From NCBI RefSeq assembly GCF_015558785.1, contig NZ_JADMOP010000015.1, positions 1-59,851 on the forward strand: a DNA stretch of 59,851 bases, given 5' to 3'. The position numbers and the translations under genes are program-made. The notes beneath the pieces are model-generated. The model saw only the letters and a list, made by a program, of their open reading frames with translations, was not told the DNA's origin and did no database searches. This DNA is from Collinsella aerofaciens (lineage in GTDB: Bacteria; Actinomycetota; Coriobacteriia; Coriobacteriales; Coriobacteriaceae). Below, piece by piece: positions 41,030 to 49,309 of this stretch. Every line of letters begins with the position of its first letter. Within the stretch, counting starts at the first letter, position 1.

Positions 41030-44000
41030 TCACGCTTCACCCCAGAATCTATGGTTGTTGCGCAGGAGCTGTGCGGTTTTGTTCTCGGCGGCTGCAATGT
41101 CCGCCTCGTCAGCCTGCCAGGTCCAGTTGCCCGTGGCCACGCCCGGAACGTTCATGCGCGCGTCGTCGCCAAGCCCCAGGACATCCTGCAGTGGCATCAT
41201 CACCAGGGGAGCGTCGCTTGCCAGCGCGTCGCTCATCAGCTTGGCCGCCACCTCAACACCGCTCGGTTCATCGCCGCCCGCAAAGGTACGGGTGCACCAA
41301 CCGGCCAGCGTCGACGTATCGTGCGTCGAGGTGTACAGAATCTTGCCGGGCGTGGGATGCACACCGCAACGAACGTCGTAGTCGCTAAACTCCAGCACGT
41401 CCATGCCGGGGAAACCGCAGGTCGATGCCATGGCACGAACACCGGGCGTCAGATAGCCCAAGTCCTCAGCGATAAAGTTGAGCGGACCCAGTTCGTCATA
41501 GGCGGTCTGGAACAGGTCCTTGCCCGGGCCCGCCAGCCAGCGGCCGTCGGCGCATGCCTTGCCCGCGGGAATGCTGTAATAGCTGTGGAATCCCAGGAAG
41601 TGATCCAGACGCACGCGGTCGTAGAGCGAGAACGCGCGGCGCAGGCGATCCATCCACCAACTATAGCCGTTCTGCTTCATGTGGTCCCAGCGGAACGTCG
41701 GGTTGCCCCACATCTGGCCCTCGGGCGCAAAGTTGTCGGGCGGCGCGCCGGAAATCTCAATCGCCTTGCCGGTATCGGACAGCCAGAAGTTCTCGGGTTC
41801 GCTCCACGCGTCTGCCGAATCGTCGGACACGTACATAGGAATATCGCCGATGACCTCGATGCCCTTCTTGTGCGCATAGTTCATGAGCTCACACCAAGCG
41901 AGGTCAAAGCGGTACTGCATGTACGCCTGAAGCTCGGCCTCGTTGTGGAAGCGCTTGTCGTCGATTAGATGCTCGTTGTAGCGAGCGACATCTGCCGGCC
42001 AATTGTGGCGAGACTCGCCCTCAAAGTACTTTTTGACGGCCATGTAGACGCAGTACTTCTCGAGCCAATCGGCATTGCGATGTTTAAACGCGGTGTACAG
42101 CGGATCGGCATCCTCGCCTCCGCGGGCCTTCCAGGTCTCAAAGTCGGCTGCCAGCTCCTCGTGGCTTTCGGGCAGCAGGTCGATATTGCCTGCAAAGGCC
42201 GAAGGACCGGCGTAAGGGGAGCGGAAGAAGTCCGTGGGATTGACGGGGAGAACCTGCCAGTAGCGCATGCCCATGGCGGCCAGATGGTCGATAAAACGAC
42301 GCGTGGGCGCGCCGATCGTACCGGGCTCGCCGTCGTCGGTCGGCACTGATGTGATATGGCATACAACACCCGCACCGTGATCGAGCGGCTCCTGCAGGCG
42401 CTGCTCGGCGTGGTGATAGATGATCGACGAACCGAGCGGGTACAGGTCGAGCGTGACCGTGCCGTTGTGGATCTCGCACTCATGACCGCTGATCACGTCA
42501 CTTGCACATTCGTCGAGCGCCGGAATCGTCACACGATGCGAGTTGCGCAGGCTGCGGTTAATGATGACGGTCGCGGACTCGCCGTCTTTACCGGTACGGT
42601 TGTAGGCCAGCACCTCGTCATTGAGCGCAAAGGCCTTGATTTCACCGTCGATCATAAACGGCAGCGCGCGGCGCACAGCAGATGCGTTCTTGACGATTGC
42701 GAACGTATCGAAGTCGTGCAGGTCTTCCTTGGTCGGCAAGGTGCGGCGATTACCCGGATCGGTGAGTCCCTCCAAGCCGTACTCGTCACCGTAATAGATT
42801 GAGGGAACGCCCGGGAACGTCATCTGCATGAGCGTCGCCAGCCAAAAGCGGCTCTTGGCCAGGCCCATGGAGTTCTCGTCCAGGCGCCATTTGCTGCGCT
42901 CACTCTCGGGCAGCTGCGACTCGTCGGGGCCACCGCCGAGCACCGAGATAATGCGCGGGCGGTCGTGGCTCGACAGCAGATTGAGCGCGCAAGACAGGGC
43001 CTCACGCGGATAGTTCTCGCGTAGGGTCTCGATATCCTCGGCTGCTTGGTAGGCGTTTTTGTAGCCCATCAAAAAGCCGATGACCATGTCGCGGAAGGGG
43101 TAATCCATGGCCGAGTCGAGCTCGGAGCCTTGTAGATAGCGACGCAGATGGCCGTAGCTGATCTTGTTGGAGGCATCTTCCCAGACCTCGCCGAGCAGCA
43201 GCGCGTCGGGCTTCTCGGCGAGCACGGCCTTTTTGATCTCGGTCAGGAAGTCATCGGAAAGCTCGTCGGCCACATCGAGGCGCCAGCCATGGGCACCGGC
43301 GCGCAGCCATTTGCGGATGATACCGTCCTTGCCCAGAATCCGCTCGCGTACCAGTTCGGAGCTCTCATTGATGGCGGGCATATTGCCCACGCCCCACCAG
43401 CAGTCGTACGAGCCGTCCTCGTGGAAATAAAACGCATCACGCCACGGAGAGTCCTCGCTCTGCCACGCGCCGACACCGGGATAGTTGCCGTAGCGGTTAA
43501 AGTAGATCGAATCGTCGCCCGTGTGGTTGAACACACCGTCCAGAATGATGGAAATGCCCAGCTTCTCGGCCGCCTCGCACAGCTCAGTAAAGTCCTGCTC
43601 GGTGCCCAGAATCGGATCGATCTTGGTGTAATCGGCGGTGTCGTAGCGGTGGTTGCTCGCGGCTTCAAAAATGGGGTTGAGGTAGATGGCTGTAAAGCCC
43701 AGTTCGGCGATGCGAGGCAGGTCATTCTGGATACCCTTGAGCGAGCCGCCGTAAAAATCCCAGGTCTTGATGGAGCCGTCTTCGGCACGCTCGTACTCGG
43801 GCGGTTCGTTCCAGTCCTCGACCATGCGGCGCTGGATTCCGTTGCGCGGTTTTTCAACTTCGGCCAGCGTTCGCTCGCGCCAGTTTTCGTCGCGGGCATA
43901 GCGGTCGGGGAAGATCTGGTAGACCATGCCCCGCTCGTACCAGGTGGGACGGTTCTCGCGATGCTTGTAGACGGTAATCTGGAACGACGGGACCTCGGCG

Positions 44001-44326
44001 TAATCGTAGGTCACACCCTCGCCACCGGTGCGACCCTGCGGTGCACCCAAGCGGACCTCGGGCTGGCCCTCGATGTTGCAGATAAAGCTGTACCAAATAA
44101 GACAGGGCTCGGTGCACTCAAGCTCTACGGTAAATATGCCGTCGCCCTCGTGCGTCATGGGATACAGAGACTCACCGATTTCATCGACCCAGGTACGCAG
44201 GGTAAGCGTTGCCTGCGCGGGATCGGCATCCTCCAGAATCACGGAGAGTGAAAGGGTAGTTCCTGTGGTCACAGCGCCAAACGGAGTGCGAAACTGCGGC
44301 AGACGGCTGTTGTGTATCAATCTCAT
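41030..44326 (-). CDS. Bifunctional alpha-amylase-type GH13 / 4-alpha-glucanotransferase GH77 fusion
   Basis: 1098 residues. Residues 1-125 are a beta-sandwich as in neopullulanase-type enzymes. The GH13 barrel starts at WYERGMVYQIFPDRY (about 128) and keeps DGVFNHTG (262), GWRLDVADE with the nucleophile Asp (about 349), LLGEVWEDA with the acid Glu (378) and SSHDRPR (451). From about 630, GH77 (MalQ) follows: FRSPYAGPSAFAGN, VRLDHFLGFHSYY (905), AEDLG (951) and HDTSTLAGW (999). Both active sites look complete. It should cut alpha-glucan and disproportionate the oligosaccharides. Start ATG has only a weak ribosome site. Follows glgA by 218 bp. Confidence 0.92.
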   Translation of the reverse strand: MRLIHNSRLPQFRTPFGAVTTGTTLSLSVILEDADPAQATLTLRTWVDEIGESLYPMTHEGDGIFTVELECTEPCLIWYSFICNIEGQPEVRLGAPQGRTGGEGVTYDYAEVPSFQITVYKHRENRPTWYERGMVYQIFPDRYARDENWRERTLAEVEKPRNGIQRRMVEDWNEPPEYERAEDGSIKTWDFYGGSLKGIQNDLPRIAELGFTAIYLNPIFEAASNHRYDTADYTKIDPILGTEQDFTELCEAAEKLGISIILDGVFNHTGDDSIYFNRYGNYPGVGAWQSEDSPWRDAFYFHEDGSYDCWWGVGNMPAINESSELVRERILGKDGIIRKWLRAGAHGWRLDVADELSDDFLTEIKKAVLAEKPDALLLGEVWEDASNKISYGHLRRYLQGSELDSAMDYPFRDMVIGFLMGYKNAYQAAEDIETLRENYPREALSCALNLLSSHDRPRIISVLGGGPDESQLPESERSKWRLDENSMGLAKSRFWLATLMQMTFPGVPSIYYGDEYGLEGLTDPGNRRTLPTKEDLHDFDTFAIVKNASAVRRALPFMIDGEIKAFALNDEVLAYNRTGKDGESATVIINRSLRNSHRVTIPALDECASDVISGHECEIHNGTVTLDLYPLGSSIIYHHAEQRLQEPLDHGAGVVCHITSVPTDDGEPGTIGAPTRRFIDHLAAMGMRYWQVLPVNPTDFFRSPYAGPSAFAGNIDLLPESHEELAADFETWKARGGEDADPLYTAFKHRNADWLEKYCVYMAVKKYFEGESRHNWPADVARYNEHLIDDKRFHNEAELQAYMQYRFDLAWCELMNYAHKKGIEVIGDIPMYVSDDSADAWSEPENFWLSDTGKAIEISGAPPDNFAPEGQMWGNPTFRWDHMKQNGYSWWMDRLRRAFSLYDRVRLDHFLGFHSYYSIPAGKACADGRWLAGPGKDLFQTAYDELGPLNFIAEDLGYLTPGVRAMASTCGFPGMDVLEFSDYDVRCGVHPTPGKILYTSTHDTSTLAGWCTRTFAGGDEPSGVEVAAKLMSDALASDAPLVMMPLQDVLGLGDDARMNVPGVATGNWTWQADEADIAAAENKTAQLLRNNHRFWGEA

Positions 44327-44453
44327 AGTACGGTCCAGTTCAATAGAATCATGGCCTGCGGGCCATGGGCTTTACGCACAGGATGTAAGTATATCTGTTG
44401 TACACAGGCTGTATAAACAACATCCGTTTACCATCGGCGAACGGTTGTCCTAG

Positions 44454-44468
44454 AAAATCGTTTTACCA
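44454..44468 (-). promoter_or_regulatory. Candidate LacI/MalR-type operator near the GH13-GH77 gene
   Basis: On the minus strand TGGTAAAACGATTTT, about 130 bases ahead of the GH13-GH77 start. It shares TGGTAAAACG with sites near 54314 and 54371 between glgB and the HAD gene. The half-site with central CG resembles LacI-family operators; the other half is imperfect here. Confidence 0.45.
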
Positions 44469-44481
44469 ACTACCTACAGAG

Positions 44482-44508
44482 AAGGGGCACCCAGTTGGAG
44501 CGCCCCTT
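44482..44508 (-). terminator. Probable terminator after glgA
   Basis: AAGGGGC (44482-44488) pairs with GCCCCTT (44502-44508) around a 13-nt loop with further ACCC/GGAG partial pairing. No long U-run follows on the minus strand. Confidence 0.5.
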
Positions 44509-44544
44509 GCATAGGGTTTGATGAGGTTTTGGATCGTCTATGGG

Positions 44545-46830
44545 CTAGCGGCGTTTGCGGGTGGCCGTGGCCTTGCGGACGGACGTCTTCTTGGACGGGG
44601 CCTTTTTCTCTGCCGGAGCGGCGGGGGAGACCGGAGTCTCCTTGGTGGGTTCTGGCTTGGCCTCTGCCTTCGGGGCAGCCTTGACCTCAGCGGCCTTCGG
44701 CGCCGGCTTGGTCTTTACCTCGGCCTTGGACTCGTCTTTTGCAGCAGCGGGCTTAGTCTCTGCCTTGAGAGTCGTGGTCTTTGCCGTGGTCTTCTTGGCT
44801 GTCGTCGTGCGCTTTCGCGTGGTGGTCTTGGCGGCGGGCTTGGTCTCGACGGTTGCCTCCGCCTTGGACTCTGCAGGCGTCTCCTCGACCTTGGCTGCCG
44901 GCATTGTGGCTGACTTGGTCGTGGCGGCCTTCGTGGTCGTCGACTTGCTTGCCGTGGTCTTCTTGGCTGCCGTTGCCTTCTTGGCGGTCGTGGTCGTCTT
45001 CTTTGCAGCAGTCTTGGTCGGAGCCTTAGCGGCCGGCTTGGCCTCAGAGACCTCGGCCTTTACCTCGGGAGCAGCCTCGGCTTCGGCGGCCTTCTTGGCA
45101 GCTGCGGTCGTGCGCTTACGCGTGGTCGTTGCCTTGGCAGCCGTTGTTTTAGTCGCGGCAGCCTTAGTCGTCGTAACCTTCTTAGCGGTCGTCTTGCGGG
45201 TCGTGGTCTTCTTAGCCGCGGGCTTTGCTGCGGGCTTGATCTCGGCCTCAGCCTCAGGAGCAACCTCAGCCTTCATCTCAGGCTCGGCCTTTGCGGGCTC
45301 AGCTTCAACCGGCTTCTCCTCGGCCACAACCGCGGGCTCGTCGACAACAGCCGCCGGGCGCTCAATCTCCGGGTGCATAAAGAAGTACAGGTCCAGATAC
45401 TTATCGGCCGAGCGCGTCCAGCTAAAGTCCTGGCTCATGGCCTGCGTGACCAGCTGGTTCCATGCGTCGCGGTTATCCCAGAACAGACGCGCCGCGCGGA
45501 ATACCGCATCGCCCATCTCGTCGCCGTTAAAGTTGCTAAACGAGAAGCCCGTGCCCTCGCCGGTAAACTCGTTGTACGGGATCACGGTGTCCTTCAGGCC
45601 GCCGGTCTCGCGCACGATGGGCAGGGTACCGTAGCGCATGGCGATGATCTGCGACAGGCCGCAGGGCTCAAACTTCGAAGGCATTAGGAACATGTCGGCG
45701 GCAGCATACATGCGCTGCGACAGCGCCGGATCGAACTCGATGCGTGCGGCCATGGTGCCGGGGTACTTGTCCTGGAAGTAGCGTAGACCGTCCTCGTAGT
45801 CGCGGTCGCCGGTGCCCAGCACCGCCACCTGCACGCCGCCGGCCAGGATGCGGTCGAGCGCGTACATGACCAGGTCCATGCCCTTCTGGCGCGTCAGGCG
45901 CGTGACCATGACCATAAGCGGACGATCGTCGCGAACCTCGAGCCCCAGCTCCTCCTGCAGCTTGGCCTTGCACACGGCCTTGCCGGAGCGGTCCTCGACG
46001 GTGTAGTTGGCGGCAATGCGTTTGTCGGTCGCCGGGTCAAAGCCCGCCACGTCAATGCCGTTCAAAATGCCCTGCAGCGCATAGGAGCGCTCGCGCAGCA
46101 CACCGTCCAGGCCCTCGCCAAATTCGGGCGTCTGGATCTCGTTGGCATAGGTGGGGCTCACCGTAGTGATGGCGTCGGCATAACGTAGGGCGCCCAGCAT
46201 GTAGTTGATGCTGCAGGCGTCGCAACGCAGCTGCGAAGCGGCCGCCGGAATGTGCGCCACACCCAGGATGTCCTCCATCACGGTATCGCTAAACTGGCCC
46301 TGGAACGCCACGTTGTGAATCGAGAAGACGGTCTTAACGCGGTCATACAGCGGCAGGCCCTGGTAGAACTCGCGCAAAAACACGGGAGCCAGCGCCGTCT
46401 GCCAGTCGTTGCAGTGCAGGATGTCGCACTCAAAGCCGGCCGGCAGGTGCTGCAGGCTCTCGGTGATGGCCTTGGAGAAGAACGCAAAACGCTCACCGTC
46501 GTCAAAGAAGCCGTACGGATAGTCGCGCGCAAAGTAGCGCTCGTTGTCGATGAACATATAGGTGACGCCGTCGTGCTCGAGCTTCTCGAGTCCGCAGTAC
46601 TCATTGCGCCAGCCCAGGCTAACGTAAAAGTCGGAGAAGTGCTCCATCTGCGCCTTGTACTCGTCCTTGATGGTGGCATACTTGGGCACCATCACGATGA
46701 CTTCGGCGCCGGCGCGCACAAGCGCCGCAGGCAGCGAGCCCGCCACGTCGCCCAAGCCACCGGTCTTCACAAACGGTGCGCACTCGGCCGAGGCAAACAC
46801 GATCTGCATCTTTTTGCTGGAATCAGCCAT
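44545..46830 (-). CDS. glgA: Glycogen synthase (ADP-glucose) with long Lys/Ala/Thr-rich C-terminal tail
   Basis: 761 residues; typical GlgA has about 480. The catalytic GT5 part (1-490) has AECAPFVKTGGLGDVAGSLP, the ADP-glucose-binding KTGGL near the start, ILHCNDWQTALAP, VTRLTRQKGMDLV and KFEPCGLSQIIAMRYGTLP with the catalytic Glu. From about 491, some 270 residues are low complexity: first acidic/Pro (VEAEPAKAEPEMKAE), then repeated AAKKTTTRKTTAKK-type segments ending RKATATRKRR, like histone H1. No stop or frameshift interrupts it. ATG at 46830 has GGGAG upstream. Extends glycogen chains; the tail function is unknown. Confidence 0.95.
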   Translation of the reverse strand: MADSSKKMQIVFASAECAPFVKTGGLGDVAGSLPAALVRAGAEVIVMVPKYATIKDEYKAQMEHFSDFYVSLGWRNEYCGLEKLEHDGVTYMFIDNERYFARDYPYGFFDDGERFAFFSKAITESLQHLPAGFECDILHCNDWQTALAPVFLREFYQGLPLYDRVKTVFSIHNVAFQGQFSDTVMEDILGVAHIPAAASQLRCDACSINYMLGALRYADAITTVSPTYANEIQTPEFGEGLDGVLRERSYALQGILNGIDVAGFDPATDKRIAANYTVEDRSGKAVCKAKLQEELGLEVRDDRPLMVMVTRLTRQKGMDLVMYALDRILAGGVQVAVLGTGDRDYEDGLRYFQDKYPGTMAARIEFDPALSQRMYAAADMFLMPSKFEPCGLSQIIAMRYGTLPIVRETGGLKDTVIPYNEFTGEGTGFSFSNFNGDEMGDAVFRAARLFWDNRDAWNQLVTQAMSQDFSWTRSADKYLDLYFFMHPEIERPAAVVDEPAVVAEEKPVEAEPAKAEPEMKAEVAPEAEAEIKPAAKPAAKKTTTRKTTAKKVTTTKAAATKTTAAKATTTRKRTTAAAKKAAEAEAAPEVKAEVSEAKPAAKAPTKTAAKKTTTTAKKATAAKKTTASKSTTTKAATTKSATMPAAKVEETPAESKAEATVETKPAAKTTTRKRTTTAKKTTAKTTTLKAETKPAAAKDESKAEVKTKPAPKAAEVKAAPKAEAKPEPTKETPVSPAAPAEKKAPSKKTSVRKATATRKRR
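44548..45361 (-). repeat. Low-complexity coding repeat (basic tail of GlgA)
   Basis: Degenerate short repeats encoding Lys, Ala, Thr, Glu and Pro (units such as AAKKTTTRK, KAEVSEAKPAAK). Codons alternate, so it is not a simple DNA microsatellite, which argues for selection on the protein. Confidence 0.8.
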
Positions 46831-46854
46831 ATTGTCTCCCATGTTGTTATTCGA

Positions 46855-46888
46855 GAATAGCCGCCAGGCGCGAACCGGGCGGCTATTC
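46855..46888 (-). repeat. Hairpin between glgD and glgA
   Basis: GAATAGCCGCC (46855-46865) pairs with GGCGGCTATTC (46878-46888). On the minus strand it lies between the glgD stop and the glgA start and may tune downstream expression. Confidence 0.6.
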
Positions 46889-46920
46889 TACATGTTACGA
46901 GCGATGTTGCGGTGCCAACG

Positions 46921-48048
46921 TTAACGCACGATCGTGGTATCGGAGGTTAACGGAGCCTTTCCCAGCACCAGGATATTCTCGGGCGTGCCGCGAAGCTCGG
47001 TGTTGGTGGGAACCACGTTGTTCTTGTCCAGGATGGCATTCTCAACACGGGCGCCACTCTTGATGATGCAGCTCTGGTTGATGATCGAGTTGGTCACCGA
47101 GGCTCCTTCCTCGACCACAACGCCGCGCGACAGGATCGAGTTGCGCACGGTGCCCTTGATGATGCAGCCGGCCGAGATGATCGAGTTACACGCGTGGCTG
47201 CCGGGCGCATAGCGCGAAGGCGGCACGTCGTGAGCCTTGGTCAGGATCGGGCGCTCGGGATCGAAGAGCTGGTCGGCCACGGTCTGGTCGAGCAGGTCCA
47301 TGCTGCGGCGATACAGCGACTTTTCGCTAAACACGCCCACGACCTCGCCCTTGTACTCGTAGCTGCACACATCGATGTTGCCAAAGTCGCCCTGGAGTGC
47401 CTCGAGCAGGTCCAGATAGTCGGCGGCCTGGTAGTGGTCGATGATCTCGAGCAGCGTCTCGCGGTTGACGATGCAGCAGTCCATGGAGGCGTTGTCGCCG
47501 TACACGACGCCGGCGCTCACGCCCGTCAGGCGGCCGTTCTCGTTAATTTCGAGTTTGGTCTCGTCATCGACGTTGTGCGTGGCCTTGCAGTACACCACGG
47601 TCATCTGGGCACCGGAGTTCTCGTGCGCGTCGATGATGGTGTTGAGGTCCATGTTAAAGATGATGTTGGTGCCCATCATCACAACGTAGGGCTTATCCGA
47701 GCGCTGGAACAGCGTCTTGTTGGAGATGATGTCGCGCAGCAGGAGGCGCATGCCGCCCTTGGTGGTGCCATACGCGTTGCCGGGAACCATGAACAGGCCG
47801 CCCTTTTTGCGGTCCAGGCCCCAGTCCTTGCCCGAGCCCACGTGGTCGATCAGCGAGCGGTAGTTGCCCGGCATGACGACGCCGACGGTCTTAATGCCGG
47901 CATTCATCATGTTGGACAGCGGGAAATCGATCAGGCGGTAGCGGCCCAAAAACGGAACGGACGCGATGGGGCGGTCCTTGAGCAGAACGCTGCCGTAGGT
48001 CGAAGAGTAGTTAGCGGTGATATAACCGATGGCCTTGCGATTGATCAT
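46921..48048 (-). CDS. glgD: ADP-glucose pyrophosphorylase regulatory-type subunit
   Basis: 375 residues. It has the nucleotidyltransferase fold (VPFLGRYRLIDFPLSNMMNA) and the C-terminal left-handed beta-helix (ACNSIISAGCIIKGTVRNSI, SIINQSCIIKSGARVENAIL). The N-terminal GGxGxRL phosphate loop of catalytic subunits is replaced by GYITANYSSTYGSVLLKDRP, as in Bacillus-type GlgD, so it likely acts only with GlgC. ATG at 48048 lies 4 bp past the glgC TGA, with GAAGGGGG ten bases upstream. The pair makes ADP-glucose for GlgA. Confidence 0.92.
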   Translation of the reverse strand: MINRKAIGYITANYSSTYGSVLLKDRPIASVPFLGRYRLIDFPLSNMMNAGIKTVGVVMPGNYRSLIDHVGSGKDWGLDRKKGGLFMVPGNAYGTTKGGMRLLLRDIISNKTLFQRSDKPYVVMMGTNIIFNMDLNTIIDAHENSGAQMTVVYCKATHNVDDETKLEINENGRLTGVSAGVVYGDNASMDCCIVNRETLLEIIDHYQAADYLDLLEALQGDFGNIDVCSYEYKGEVVGVFSEKSLYRRSMDLLDQTVADQLFDPERPILTKAHDVPPSRYAPGSHACNSIISAGCIIKGTVRNSILSRGVVVEEGASVTNSIINQSCIIKSGARVENAILDKNNVVPTNTELRGTPENILVLGKAPLTSDTTIVR

Positions 48049-48052
48049 CGGA

Positions 48053-49201
48053 TCATTCCCCCTTCCCGATAACGACGTCATTTCCAACGACGGCCGTATC
48101 CTTGGTGGTATCGACAGAGCCGAGCTTCACGCCCTCTTCGACCGTGGAGTTCTCGCCCAAAATAGCACGGCAGATGTGCGCGCCGCTCTTAACGTGCGCA
48201 CCCGGCAGCAGCACGGAGTCCTCGACCACGGCGCGCTCCTCAATGATGACATCGGTCGAAAGGATCGAGTGGCGAGCGGTGCCGTAGATCTTGCAGCCGT
48301 TGGAGACCAGGCAGTCGTCCAGTCGGCCGTCCGGGCCAATGTAGTGCGGCGGACGCGTGGTGATGTTGGACATAATGGGGAAGTGCTTGTCAAACAGATC
48401 GAACTCGGGGTTGTTGCCCAGCAGGTCCATCGAGGTCTCGTGGAAGCTGGCGATGGTGCCGACGTCCTTCCAAAAACCGTGGAACTCGTAGCTGTACAGG
48501 CGCTTGCCCTCGCCGAGCAGCTTGGGGATGATGTCCTTGCCAAAGTCGTGGCTCGAGCGCTGGTCCAGAGCGTCCTCCTCGAGTGCCTCGATCAGCACGT
48601 CGGCCGAGAAGATGTAGATGCCCATGGATGCGAGGTTCGAATCGGGCTTATCGGGCTTCTCGGTGAACTTGGTGATGCGGCCGTCCTCGGGGTCGGTGGT
48701 CAGGATGCCAAAGCGGCTGGCCTCCTCCCACGGCACGGGCATAACGCTCACCGTGAGGTCGGCGTTGTTCTCAATGTGCGTCTTGAGCATCTTGCGGTAA
48801 TCCATACGATACAGATGGTCGCCAGACAGAATCAGGACGTACTTGGGGTCGTTGGCCTTGATATAGTCGAGGTTCTGCGTAATGGCGTCGGCCGTGCCCG
48901 CATACCAGGCGCCGCCGGTCTGCGTCTCGTACGGCGGCAGAATCGACACGCCGCCGTCACGGCTGTCCAGATCCCAGGCCTCGCCGGAGCCCACATAGGC
49001 ATGCAGCAGGTAGGGACGGTACTGCGTCAGAACGCCCACCGTGTCGATGCCCGAGTTGGAGCAGTTGGACAGCGAAAAGTCGATAATGCGGAACTTGCCA
49101 CCAAAGCTAACCGCCGGCTTAGCGATCTTTTGGGTGAGTGCCCCCAATCGGCTGCCCTGTCCTCCTGCGAGGAGCATCGCGATGCATTCTTTCTTACTCA
49201 T
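48053..49201 (-). CDS. glgC: Glucose-1-phosphate adenylyltransferase catalytic subunit
   Basis: 382 residues. [20 protein letters not shown] is the nucleotide loop (GALT where most have PLT), [20 protein letters not shown] the substrate region, [13 protein letters not shown] and [13 protein letters not shown] the catalytic sites, and [20 protein letters not shown] the glucose-phosphate site. Beta-helix C-terminus. Uses ATP and glucose-1-phosphate. AAGGAG seven bases before the ATG. Couples with glgD directly downstream. Confidence 0.96.
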   Translation of the reverse strand: MSKKECIAMLLAGGQGSRLGALTQKIAKPAVSFGGKFRIIDFSLSNCSNSGIDTVGVLTQYRPYLLHAYVGSGEAWDLDSRDGGVSILPPYETQTGGAWYAGTADAITQNLDYIKANDPKYVLILSGDHLYRMDYRKMLKTHIENNADLTVSVMPVPWEEASRFGILTTDPEDGRITKFTEKPDKPDSNLASMGIYIFSADVLIEALEEDALDQRSSHDFGKDIIPKLLGEGKRLYSYEFHGFWKDVGTIASFHETSMDLLGNNPEFDLFDKHFPIMSNITTRPPHYIGPDGRLDDCLVSNGCKIYGTARHSILSTDVIIEERAVVEDSVLLPGAHVKSGAHICRAILGENSTVEEGVKLGSVDTTKDTAVVGNDVVIGKGE

Positions 49202-49242
49202 CGATTTCTCCTTCTGTCATCGATGTTCTTAAACCCATTAGC

Positions 49243-49271
49243 GACGGGCGCGGCGCTCGGTCGCGCCCGTC
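49243..49271 (-). repeat. Hairpin between glgP and glgC
   Basis: GACGGGCGCG (49243-49252) pairs with CGCGCCCGTC (49262-49271) around a 9-nt loop. No U-run follows; probably an intercistronic stability or processing element. Confidence 0.6.
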
Positions 49272-49309
49272 GAGTAATGCCGTGCTGGCATTAGGGAGCT
49301 CGTGCGCCT

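Noticed and set aside
44555-45634. Long plus-strand open frame rich in Ala/Val/Phe opposite the GlgA tail
   Set aside because: Caused by the low-complexity Lys/Ala codons of the tail; no ribosome site, and the minus frame is continuous with the GlgA catalytic domain.
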